Assembly: GCF_016808095.1 (NCBI RefSeq)
Contig: NC_068977.1
Location: 5,950,479 to 6,014,478, forward strand
DNA length: 64,000 bases
DNA from: Vigna angularis
Taxonomy: Eukaryota > Streptophyta > Magnoliopsida > Fabales > Fabaceae
Reading direction: 5' to 3'
This document shows positions 14,501-26,100 of this stretch, in pieces. Under the pieces are notes generated by a model. The model was not told where the DNA came from, searched no databases, and saw only the letters and a program-made list of their open reading frames with translations. The position numbers were made by a program, and so were the translations under genes. Position 1 is the first letter of the stretch. Each line of letters opens with the position of its first letter.

Positions 14501-17338
14501 GGCTCTGCACCAGGACTGGAGCTAGCTGGAGCGCCCCCTACAAAAGGGCGCTGGAGCGCCCTTTTTCCTGTTTTCGCGCGCTGGAGCGCGGTCTCAAGCG
14601 CGGTCTCAAGCGCGCCTGCTGCTGATTTGGCAGATTGGGTTTATTTAACCCCAAATTAGAAGGGCTTTGAGATCTTTGGCATCCCAGACACAAATTCTCT
14701 CAATTGGAGCGTCTAGAGGCGAGCTAGGAGCTGTGGGAACAGCCCTTCTTCATCCTTGGGTCCTCCTCCTTCTTCCATTTCCACCATTGTTGTAAGCTCA
14801 AGCTCTCCATTCATGGAGAGCTAGTTTCATTCTTGTTGGGGATTGATGTAACCACAGATCTCTTATGTAATTACAGTTGTTTTGAATGATTATATGCCTC
14901 TTTCATTGATTGTTAGTGTTTAATTCCTCTACTTAAAGCTTGTATGAGTAATTCAACCATATCATGATTTTAGGGTTTGCTTGATATTGGGAAATATTTG
15001 GTGAATCTAGAACTGGATTAAACACCTAAAGGAAATTGTATCTAGGGATAGAACTAGGACCTTTGGTTGTCTTGAATCTCAATTCTTAAAGCGGATGAAC
15101 TTGTTAGGTTTTCCAAGGGATTGGAGTTTAAGAAGTAAGTCTAGGCTCTCTCTACCAAGGGATTGGGTTTGAGTAAATTAGAAGATTGACATTGGCTAAT
15201 TAATGAAGAGGAAGTGATTTTCTATACATAAGAGTGAAGTAGGTGAAATCATCCCCCAACAATATCATTCCATAGCATTTCTAATCTTTCCATTTCCAAG
15301 TGTTTGCATAATCAAAGATCACTTTTACCATTTATGTTTTATCTTTAATTCAATTTCATGAAAACCACAAAAACATGGAATCATTCTTTAGTCTAAATTA
15401 GTTAGTTATTATACGATTGTCTAGGACACGAGTCTCTTGGGAAACGATATCCGGTCTTACCGGTTTTATTACTTGAACGATTTGGTACACTTGCCGAAGT
15501 CACAACAGCCATTCAGCCCCAAACTCCTTCATTCTTCCACTTATGTCCGGGAATTACACGCTCTTACTTCAACTGTCAAGAAATGGCGCCAATACTTGTT
15601 GGGGTACCCCTTTGTCATTAATACCAATCATAATAGCCTCAAAGAGATTTTGTCTCAGATCATACAAACTCCAGAACAACAACATTACCTTTCTAAGTTA
15701 CTGGGATATGAGTATACGGTCCAGTACAAGCCAGGATCTCATAACGTTGTTGCAGATGGTCTTTCTAGACTTCCCGATGCTTCCCCTGCTATGTGTTATG
15801 TAATCTCCATGCCTAATTTCATTTTTATGGATCAGTTGCGCCAATCGGTACATGCTAGTTCTACTTACATCAAATTACTTGACCGCATACAAACGGATTA
15901 TAAGTTGCATAATGGGTTGATTGTATTCAAAAATCGTTTATGGTTGAATCCAGATAATACATTCTGCCTCAAGCTTATTGATGAATACCATAGTACTCCA
16001 ATTGGTGGCCACATGGGCATAACTAAAACGATGACTCGACTATTAGCAAATTTCTATTGGGATGGACTCCGTAAAGACATTAAAATCTTCATTCAACAAT
16101 GCTCTATCTGCCAACAAGTGAAATCTAGAACACACAAACCAGCTGGCCTTCTGCAACCTTTGCCAGCACCTACAACTGTGTGGGAAGATTTATCCCTTGA
16201 CTTTATAACTGGTCTACCCTCTTCTCAAGGCTTCACAGTTATCTTGGTTGTTGTAGACCGTTTTTCTAAAGGCGTTCACTTAGGACCTTTGCCACCTCAC
16301 TATTATGCTTCTAAGGTGGCTCATTTGTTCCTTGATATTATCTGCAAATATCACGGTTTACCCCGCAGCCTTGTATCCGATCGCGACCCCATATTTATCA
16401 GTAAATTTTGGCGCGAATTATTTCGCTTATGTGGTACCAGACTGCGCATGAGCACATCCTATCATCCAAAAACGGACGGCCAAACAGAGGTTTTTAACTG
16501 GGTCTTGGAGCAATACCTCCGTGCCTTCGTTCATTCCAATCCCTCTCAATGGTCTAAGTATTTAGCTTTGGCGGAATGGTCTTATAACACTTCTACCCAC
16601 TCTTCCACGGGGTATTCTCCTTTCCATATTATTTATGGCAAACCAGCTCCATCCATTCCCCATTACTTACTGGGTTCATCCTCTGTCGAAGTTGTTGATA
16701 CATTATTGGCATCGAGCCAAACCCTCTTAGCACAATTGCAGCAAAAAATAATTAAAGCCCAAGCCACTATGAAGCATTATGCAGATCTCAAACGACGTGA
16801 TATGTCTTATGAGGTAGGTGATTTTGTTTATGTTCGCCTCAGACCATATCGACAATAGTCTCTTTCTGGTTCTACTTATCACAAACTTTCCAAAAGGTTT
16901 TATGGTCCTTACAAAATCTTGGCCCGAATAGGTAAGGTTGCTTATCAATTGGATTTACCACCTGAGTCTAAAATTCATCCAGTCTTCCATTGTTCCTTGC
17001 TGAAACGTCATCATGGTCTTATCCCGGACCCCACTCCACTTCCTTTGAAGGCCTTCAACCAACAACCCGTAATTAGGCCTTTGGCGATTTTAGATACTCG
17101 AACGGATGATTCAACTGACCCTCCAACCAAAATGGTCCTTGTTCAATGGTTTGGTCTTTCACCTGATGATACTAGTTGGGAAAAGTGGGCACAACTCAGT
17201 TCTGATTATCACCTCGAGGACAAGGTGATTTTTCCAGAGGCGGACATTGTTAGCAAGCCAACTATAAGTCATCCAAATAATGCAAGGCCCAAAAGGATTA
17301 CTACCACACCAGCCCATTTGAAGGACTATGTTCCATAA
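11597..17338 (+). pseudogene. Ty3 gag-pol polyprotein, with stops and an insertion
   Basis: ATG at 11597 (MANRPTNAERL) is preferred over a start inside the LTR. Gag runs to about 12360. The zinc knuckle is damaged: RYNCDEIFTPSHRC has Arg where the first Cys is expected. The protease has VDGGSDHNF near 12640. RT runs from about 13250 to 13980, with FFDDILVYS at the catalytic site. A TAG at 14012-14014 replaces the usual Trp after KDAFA. RNase H (VDTDAS) is split by the solo LTR at 14190-15507, after which the same frame resumes. Integrase follows, with the HHCC finger (CSICQQVK), catalytic Asp in DFITGLP and DGQTE. A second TAG lies at 16856-16858. The chromodomain-like end (VLVQWFGLSPDDTSWEKW) runs to a stop at 17338 inside the 3' LTR. 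The frame is non-functional as it stands. Confidence 0.93.
14190..15507 (+). mobile_element. Solo LTR (1318 bp) nested in Ty3 RNase H
   Basis: The insert starts TGATAGTGGC, ends AAGTCACAACA and is flanked by the 5-bp duplication GCCAT (14185-14189 and 15508-15512). Removing it restores the RNase H frame, so it is a later insertion. The end region (GGGAAACGATATCCGG to TACACTTGCCG) is typical of long plant Ty3 LTRs, possibly of Tat/Athila type. A GC-rich block at 14470-14625 repeats GGAGCGCCC and GAGCGCG strings. No internal coding region remains. Confidence 0.9.
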
Positions 17339-17611
17339 AAACCTCTTTGTTTCTATAAGTGCCTCACTGCATCAGAATAATTCAGTTATGCATTTTGGAA
17401 GATTTGCTTTTGATCTTTGTAGATTTCCTTACCCACCAAATCAGGAATACCCTTTAATTGTAACCAACTGTGATATGAATATTCCTTGTAATGGCTTTAT
17501 ATAGATTTCGTATGAATGAAAAGAGGAGGAAAAATTCTATCATCTCTGTCTCTTCCCTTATTCTGTTTCAGGGGCTCCCTTAGCCATTAATTAAGGAAGT
17601 GAAATCTAACA
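17248..17611 (+). repeat. 3' LTR of the Ty3-type element
   Basis: It is 364 bp long and differs from the 5' LTR at five positions that I can count, about 1.4 percent. The insertion is therefore fairly recent in relation to usual plant neutral rates. Confidence 0.95.
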
Positions 17612-17815
17612 AGTAGCTTCACTTTTTTTTAATGAATTTTTCTTGGATGGAAGAATATGATATTAATGGATCCATTTAATACACTTCATGCAAAGCATTT
17701 CAATACCTAGATGAAAAATAGACAATTTTTGATGAAAATTTTGATGAAGGAAAATAACTTCAGCTCTTTGTCATCTTCTTATGTGACTTGCATTTTTTTG
17801 TTAGATGAAAGAGAT
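17612..17815. repeat. Remainder of tandem unit 4
   Basis: The sequence resumes AGTAGCTTCACTTTTTTTT and follows the other units (AATTTTTCTTGG, AACTTCAGCTCTTTG, ATGTGACTTGC) before diverging near 17815. Confidence 0.85.
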
Positions 17816-18979
17816 AAATATTCTTTACAACCTAGAATAACATTTTTGTGTTTTTTATTTTGGTACTAAGTTAGTTAACATCTATACATCTTATCATCTA
17901 AAATTATTTATATTTTATCAAGGATAAACAAAGACTACACAGTATCATATCGTTTATCAAACCAAACATTTTCATTTTTCATTATTTGTCGTGTATTAAA
18001 ATCGCATATTAAAATAAAATCAAGTTCAAAATCTAATAGCTTGAAAAGCTATTAAGGAAAAAAAGACTATTAAAGTGTGGTGTGTTTAAAAAAATAAAAG
18101 AAAATAATTGGTTTAATAGATCAACATATTTCGTTTTTATTATAATAAAAATAAATTATAATCTTCATATAAAAAGTTAATTTTATTAGTTTTATTTGAA
18201 TTTCCTAAATAATAATTTAGGTAATTAAACATATATTTAATCTTTAGTATATAATATTAATTGATAATTATTAATATTAATATTTTTTTAATTAAAAATT
18301 ATTTATTATTTAAATATTTGGTTTTTTATTTATGTCGTAATTAAAATATTGTATTCTAATGAGAAAATTAAAATTCCTTAACTTCAAATTACCTTAGAAA
18401 AACAAAATGTTAGAAAATGAAATTATACATTATATCAATTTAAATTGAATGCATTTGAATGTCTTAAAATTTGTGAAATTATATATTCAAATGCAATCAT
18501 AATTTTATGAATGTGAAATAAACTCTTCCATACAAGTTTTGGATAAAGTTATTGAAATTGTGAGAAAACACACGGGTTGAATAATGTTTTCTAGAACTTT
18601 CGTGAAGATTTAAATATGATGTAGGTAGCATTTGAGAGTTAGTAATACTTCGTCTATAAACATTATTTTGCAAAGATTTTTTACAGGACTAACTCAACTT
18701 TCTCCAAAGATATACAAACAATAAGTTGTTGAAGATGTAAATGGTAGTTGATAACTTTAGGCTAACTCGAGCACTTAAGGAGATTGCTTTCAACAACAAT
18801 CAATAGTTTACCTAGAGGACTACAACACACAAACAATTTTATACTGGTTCACCTATTAGGGCTACATCCAGTTCTCCTCTAAGTTAACTTAGAGGATTCC
18901 ATTAAATATTCAATGAAGTACAATTGAGTGTTTTAAATCATTCCTGGTGTTCCTAGTTCTATTAAGTAATCATCGTTTA

Positions 18980-19440
18980 TTTCTTACTAGTTGAGTTTGA
19001 CTCACTCCTGATTGTGTAGTACTATTAACCACTTCTAGTATCCCTAGACGATTCTAGTATCATTGTGATACATCGTCTAGTTGAGTTTTACCCAATTCTG
19101 GTTTTCCTAGACAGTTCCAATATCATTGTGATGCATCGTCTAGTTGAGTTTCACCCACTCTTGGTTGTGAAGTATTTCACCACTTCTGGAATCCCTAATC
19201 AGCGAATAACATCCAATTACCCTAGACTAGTTGAGTATTTGCACCACTCCTGATTTTCCAATCAACAGGTAGTTGTTAATTACCTTTGACTGGTTGAGTA
19301 TTCGCACTACTCCTGGTCTCAGTCAACGAATAACCTCCTGTTACCCTAAACTCGATGAGTATTTGCACCACTCTTGATCTAAGTCAGTGAATAACACCCT
19401 AGACTTATGAGTATTCGTACCACTCCTGGTACTAAACAAC
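18980..19440. repeat. Degenerate tandem repeats of about 55-80 bp
   Basis: Variants of GTTGAGTATTTGCACCACTCCTG recur about seven times (near 18984, 19083, 19145, 19227, 19297, 19355 and 19408), interleaved with AATAAC...TACCCTAGAC strings. Confidence 0.7.
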
Positions 19441-22400
19441 CTTGCCTAGATTTCCTTAACTCTCTAGAGTTAAGTTGTAAGTGTTTTGATTCTCTCCAGA
19501 ATTGCAATCAACGATTGCTTACAAGTCATTTAAATTATTACTCTGGTAGAGAGGATGTGATTACAATACAAAGTAGTCTAAATCCTCGTAGGTGTTTCTC
19601 TCCTTACTCTTTTTTCTCATCTTACAAAAGTAAGCAAATAATACAATGAAGCTCAAGAGAATTGCTTAACTTTTCCCTTTTTCTTTTTCTCTCTTCTCTT
19701 CGCTCACAAGGTGAGTGGATATGACAATGAGGCTTGAGAGAATTTCTAGGTGTTTCACTCAATTTCTCTTTTCTTCCTTCAAGTGGATATTATGATGAAG
19801 CATGAGAGTATCTTTCTTTTCTTGAGCTCTTCTCTCCTACTGTTTCCTTGGTTAGAGGAATTTTGCCTTTAGTAGCTCCAAGAGATTTCCTTGCTCAATT
19901 GATGATGGTATATCTTCATACTTATCTCATCTTCCCCATCATCATTTTCTTCTTCTTCTTATCTTCTATTTATACACCTTGATGATATAGCCATTATGAC
20001 GAAACTTTTCTTGAGATTTGGCAATATGATCGTTTGACAAAGCTTGTCTTGAGATCTGTTCTTTTCTAGCTATTGGTGTGGATGTTTGTCAAAGGATGAA
20101 GTCTTTTGTCAGACGTGCTTTTCAAAGCTTTTATCAAAAGGAAACTTGACTTCTCATTTGGCACAACTTTTGATAAACTGATCAGTTCTTGTTTTATCTT
20201 CAACTTTTATTTTGATACTTACAAGAAGAGGTAACCGATCATTTGTAGCAATTGTCCTGCACAAGATAAAATAGAAGTTTGTATAACAAGTATGCCCTAT
20301 TTCTTATTCATTTTGGTGTTTTCAAAAACTTTCACCGTTGGTACAAGATTCTATGTTTTCCATTGTTTTGTTTGTGTGTTTGACTGATGTCATATAGTCT
20401 GTAAGATACTTCTTCTTGGTTAGTGTTTACTTATTGTCTTCATGTTTTGTTTAGGAATAGGTATTGTATCATGATTTCCTAGGATACGAATATTCCGTGA
20501 ATGTCTTTCTTGTTACTAACACTTACTACTGATTGTGTAGACTACTTATCAGATATCACTTTTGTTGTTTTTTAACGTTGAGTATTTAAAGTCATTTAAT
20601 GGTTGTTCAAAACAATAAAGTGCTTTTTGATTTCCTACCATTGAGGTAGCATTTGACAATCAAGCTTTTTCTCTTAATTGTCGAAGTAAAGCATTTGATT
20701 AAAGACTTCATCGTTTATCGAAGTAAGGTTTTAGCTCATGGTATCGTTTAGAACGAGTAAACGCTTCTTGTGATTTTGTCTTTTTAGACAGACAATGTTA
20801 GCTTTGTTTGCGTTTTCTCTAGTGTCTTAAGTTTTAGTCTTTTAGTGTGTTTTATCAATGACATCGTCTTTACATTGTTTTGTTTTTCCGAGAGCTAAAC
20901 TGAACAACCTTTAGGTATGATAAGCTTTACGCATTTAGCTTCAACTCTCTTAGACGCTTTTGACTTGATAGTCGTTTAACATTGCGTTTGGGTGTTTTGA
21001 CTTAATTATTTTTCTATTTCCTAAGATCCTAAGTGTTTACCTTGTTTGGCCTGACTTTAATATTTTGTTTATGTTTTCCTATTGTTCCTGAGTGTTTTCT
21101 TAAGGTAGTTTAATCTTATTTCTCCTATGTTGTATTCAATTAGTGTTTTAGTTTTCTACTTGTCCTATTCTCCTAATTTGGTAGCCTAGTTTGACTTTCT
21201 AAGGATTTTTTGTTGTGTTAGACTTCTTTTAGAGGATCGTCTATTTCTTTTTTTCTTAGTGATTTAAGGTATGTTGTGTGGATACATGTACTTTCCAATT
21301 TTAGGGTTTTATATTCTATCGTTTAAGGTTTGTTTTCTATTATTCTATTCTATGAGGCTTTCTATTGTGTGGTTATTTGTTCTTCTTAATTTCATATTTT
21401 TTATAGCTTTTAATGTTCTTTCTCACTCAGAGTTTTCTATCCTGAGTTTTTCTATTCTTCTATGGAACTTTTTCGTTGCCTTTTCTAACTTAAGGTTTTT
21501 TATCCTATGAGTTCTTTTGTGGAACTTCTTTGTGGTTTTATATCCTATAAGTTCTCTTATTCTCTTATGGAACTTCTTCGTTTTATATTGTTTAGTTAAA
21601 CTTCAACGTGTTGTTTAGTTAAACTTCAAAATTAGATTCTTATAAACGAGTTTGTCTTATCATCCAAAGTTCCTATACACAAACTTGTTTTATCCTAACA
21701 CTTATACTAACTTTGACTAGAAATCTCTCTATTAATTAAATGTGAGTATATGTATTACCTAGTTCTTTAATTGGATATAAGGAAAAGAATAAATGTATAC
21801 ATATTTGTCATGTACTTGTTCCCGTACCTTTTTCGTTCTCATATGCATCCTATTTTAAATTCCTAAAATCCCTAAAACACTCATAGTTGATAGGTAGCTT
21901 AAAACAATTATATTCTTGTTTTCTTAACTTGTTTAAAATTTACAAAGTTTACTCTGAAAAAACTAACACTCTTTTCGTAATTTTGATAACATACTTTTAT
22001 TTGTGTGATTTTGTTCAAATGGTATAGATTTTAGGAAATACAGACCTCAAGTTTAATCCAACCATTTTCAACATGCTTAATTATTTCTACCTGTTTTAGT
22101 ATTTTTATTTATTTTTAGATGAAAATGTTTGACTTTCAATTGTATGGGTCAATTCAACTACGTAAACCTTTGGTTTAGTATGTAATATTAAAAATTAGTT
22201 TTACTTTGTTCTCTTTTCACTCATAACTTTGTTTTATTTGAAAAACCTTTATTTCACTAAAAAAATTCAATATCTTTCAACACTTCAACTGATTTGATAA
22301 ATCTATTTAAATATCCAAGATGTTTGTTTTCTTGTTATAACTTTAATTATATTGTGTGATTTCATTCAAATGATTAAGAAATATTATTATCAATTTCATT

Positions 22401-22485
22401 AAATCAACACATTTGATTATTTTTATTTTTTTATAATTATTTACCTTATAATTATAATTTCTTTCTTAATATTTGACATTAAAAA

Positions 22486-22487
<2 letters not shown>

Positions 22488-22538
<51 letters not shown>
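22488..22538. repeat. TA dinucleotide microsatellite
   Basis: An uninterrupted alternating AT run of about 50 bases. Confidence 0.95.
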
Positions 22539-22539
<1 letters not shown>

Positions 22540-23140
22540 TTTTTTACATTACATCTCAATAATTTTGTTTATTTTTATTTTTTTGTAAAAAAACTATTTA
22601 ATTAGTAGTTGAAATAGTAAAAGAGAAAATACAAGTATACTCATTACCTAATAGACATAGACATGAGGATGAAACATAAAATTTATACTTATTAAATATG
22701 ATGAAAAATGAATTTTTATTTTAGAGATAAAGATAGAGATAATAAAACACACTAAGGTATAAAGTATTTGTTTATATTGTTTTTCTTTTCTTAAAACCAA
22801 TCTTACACTTAAGACAAAATTTGCAAATGTGAGGAAAGTGAAATTTCATGAGAAATGTAAAGCATTATTGTATTGTATCATCTTCCATTTTTTGCCTTGT
22901 TGCATGTATATAGTGTAATCTTGTTTTTGAATGTTAATAATGTTAATGATTGAAGGGTATGAAGAATTAACTATAGTGTGATCAAAAGGAGGGAAATGAC
23001 ACCAAGATGCCAATAGGGGTGAAGTAAAAAACTAAAATGGTTCAAATGTCCCTACTAAAGTTCATCAACAGCATAAATGTTTTCTATAGTCACCCTTGTA
23101 ATGATGAAGATTACACCACTTTCACAATCCTTGCTTCATC

Positions 23141-26100
23141 TCATTTATCTGTAAACAACAATTTCATCATTAGTTCACTTATAATGTCATTTTTTACAAT
23201 ACAATTTTTTATTCACCCCAAATATAAAAGTTACTTCTTTTATTTTACTTTTAATTGTGTTATATATGCAACTTATATAACAATTTTTATAACATTATTA
23301 TTATTATTTTTAATTTCGTTCTTGTGCATTATTTAAATATACAATACAGATAAGACAATTTAAGTAAAATTTTGTACACAATAGTTTTTTTTTTGTTTTT
23401 CTCTATCTCTCCATAATTTATTACATTTTAATTTAGTTATTTGTTGTAATTTATTATGCAAATTATTTCACATACAACATTTTTCTTTTCTTTCTCGTAT
23501 CTATGAAAATTTTCAAATATAAATGTTTATTTACCTCTTCCAAACCTTGATTTACGAATTGCACGTTGTGCATCATTTTCTCTACGGCCCTGTAAAATGT
23601 TAAATATAACATATAAATTAATTTGATATAAATAGAATACGCAAATATTTTAGCTAGCACACTCAAGTTCATTGTCTAAAGAAAAAGATGTCACTATAGT
23701 AATTAACATCTAACTTACTTTTTTAACTAAGAAGAAAACAAAATTATAAAACTCGTGTATTTGTCATCTAAGACAATTATAACATTATACCATGTAGTAA
23801 TTAATGAGTATTTTTTGAATTGGAAATTGATAGGAGAAATTTAATAACAATGAGAAATTAGTGATTAACATTACCTTTAACCAAAAAAATTAAAATAATT
23901 AATTTATGAGTTTTCATATTTATGAGTTTTCTTTTTACTCGATATTAAACGTAATTGAATTGTTAACAATAATTTATGGCCATATATGTCATATGTTAAT
24001 TTTCACTAGTCAAACTAAAACTTATGTTAACTTATATTGACAGTTTAAGATTAATTTAAGTAACAATGGTAAATTTGAAGGTTTTGTGACTTAATAATTT
24101 AAAATATTTAGTTGGGATAATGTTTACCTGAGCATTTAGCAATTCAGCAGGATCAAAATCCATGGAAACCCTTTGGTTAGATAAATCATATGTTCCTTTG
24201 GCAAAGTTGGTATCTAGTGCACTAATTTTGCTTTTTGATCCATCTGATAGAGTTGATGATGCATCTTGTTTTCTTCTTTTGACCCATGTATAATCATTAG
24301 TAGATCCTGAGACTTGTATTGGCACACTGTATCCATTACCATTAACAACATTCATCATTTGGGAGGTCTCAGACATGGTATCCATGGCAGGCTTTGCATG
24401 ATCTTTGTACATCCCTCCTCCTCTTCCTTTTGTAAGATGTGTTTTACCATCATCTTTATGGCCATTTTGAGAAGTGTTTTGCATGTTCTACACAAAGAAC
24501 ACAAGATAAGTAATTGTAAAAATGATGATATTTAAGTGTTTTATAATATTCCGTTGAAAAATTAGTACCTCTTTTGAGCTTGATTTACCAAAATTGTTTG
24601 GATCATGCAAAAGTTTATTGGCTCGTCTTGGTTGTCTTCTTGATGTTGCAACCTCTCTCACTTTACCTTCAATTTTTTTCCTAAGAGTAAGGATCAAGAG
24701 TTAGTCCTAAAAATGAGAGAAAATGCATTTGATTTAATTGGAATGAGATATTCCAAAATACTAAAGAGATAGCACATACAACATCATATGAGATAATTAC
24801 TAATAAAACTCAAACTCTTAATGCATAAAATAATTCAACTCAATAAATAATTATATCTATGACAATGTTTTATGAAGATTAAATAATCAATTCAATACAA
24901 CAAATATTTACATATTTCATTTTTAATACAATAAAAAAAATTAAAATCTTAGTATAAATTTTTTAATTTTGTGAATTTTGTTTGAACTTCGATAATAATT
25001 AAGGTAATCAAACAAAGTTAATAGAATTAAAGTTTTTATACTAAGAAAATATTGTTTTATTATACTGAAAATGAAATATGTCAATATTTATTCTACTAAA
25101 CTGACTAATTATCCTTTCATAAACAAGAAATACCACAATAGTGTACCTGGATGAATCTTCTTGAACTTTTACATCCATTTCTTTGCTTGGTGGGTATCTT
25201 GGGAGATTTGATGGGTTACAAGCGTATGGCTTAGTGTTAAAGTACTATAAAGAATATACAAAGAAAAGAAAATTAGAAATTCAAGTTAGTTATATATGAT
25301 TGGTCCACATTAAACAAACATCCTAATAAATTAACATTTCTAGCAAAATAATTACGAAGTCATATGCATAAAACATCAACTATTTCTTACAATATAGGAT
25401 TAAAACAAGAATTTTTCTAAAAAATGAAGAATACATTATACAAAATACAAATCAATGAAATGTTTACCTCAGACATTAAGGCAGATGAGGAAGTTCCTCG
25501 GTTGCTTGCATCAATGGATAATAAAGTCTCAAGTAGGTCTATAGCACTTTCAGGAAAATCTGCACATCTTTCTCGAAGAGAGCTTTCATAATTTGTTTGA
25601 GGCTTAAACATGGTTGCATGAGGAAGTTTGGTCTTTTTCCAAAACTCCTCAGGTGGAGAACCACACAACTTAAAAATTTTGTGCAATTGTTCAACCTATA
25701 CACTCAAGAAATACATGCATGTCAAACTATAAAAGTAAGTTTAGTGTTTGTGTTACTTTTAAACTATATGTCTTCTTAGGAAACAATTGCTAACACATTC
25801 AATGGAAATTGGTTTTTGTTACATTAGAAACACTCCACATATCGTTTACTATGGAAGATGTTTTACATGACTTTATAAAGTGTAGGAAAAAAATTTATAA
25901 ATGAAACACAATTTAAGACAATAGTTTATAAACAAAAAAACATATTCAAACTAAAGATAAATTATACATAGCATACATCAATTATTAAAGTTACCTCAGT
26001 TCTTCCTTTAAGGATAGGCTTCCCAAGAAAAAGTTCTGCAAATACACAACCAACACTCCATAGATCTACTGACACTCCATAGCTAGTTGATCCCATCAAT

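Larger units (their letters stand above)
11201..17611 (+). mobile_element. Ty3-type (chromovirus-like) LTR retrotransposon, broken
   Basis: This is a complete element with two 364-bp LTRs (11201-11564 and 17248-17611; five differences by eye) beginning TGTTAGC and ending CTAACA. It is flanked by the 5-bp duplication AGTAG (11196-11200 and 17612-17616). The target is unit 4 of the tandem array; the uninterrupted junction is visible in the other units near 10045. Coding order is gag, protease, RT, RNase H, integrase, chromodomain-like end. The reading frame is stopped at 14012 and 16856 and split by a solo LTR at 14190-15507. Confidence 0.95.
17816..23140. other. AT- and T-rich intergenic DNA with degenerate repeats, no gene seen
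   Basis: No protein domain was recognised on either strand. 18980-19440 holds degenerate short tandem repeats, 19660-21900 is T-rich with CTTCTT and GTTTT runs, and 22488-22538 is a TA microsatellite. The stretch around 18830 (TTTTATACTGGTTCACC) resembles plant retroelement DNA, but I could not place LTR ends. Confidence 0.5.
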
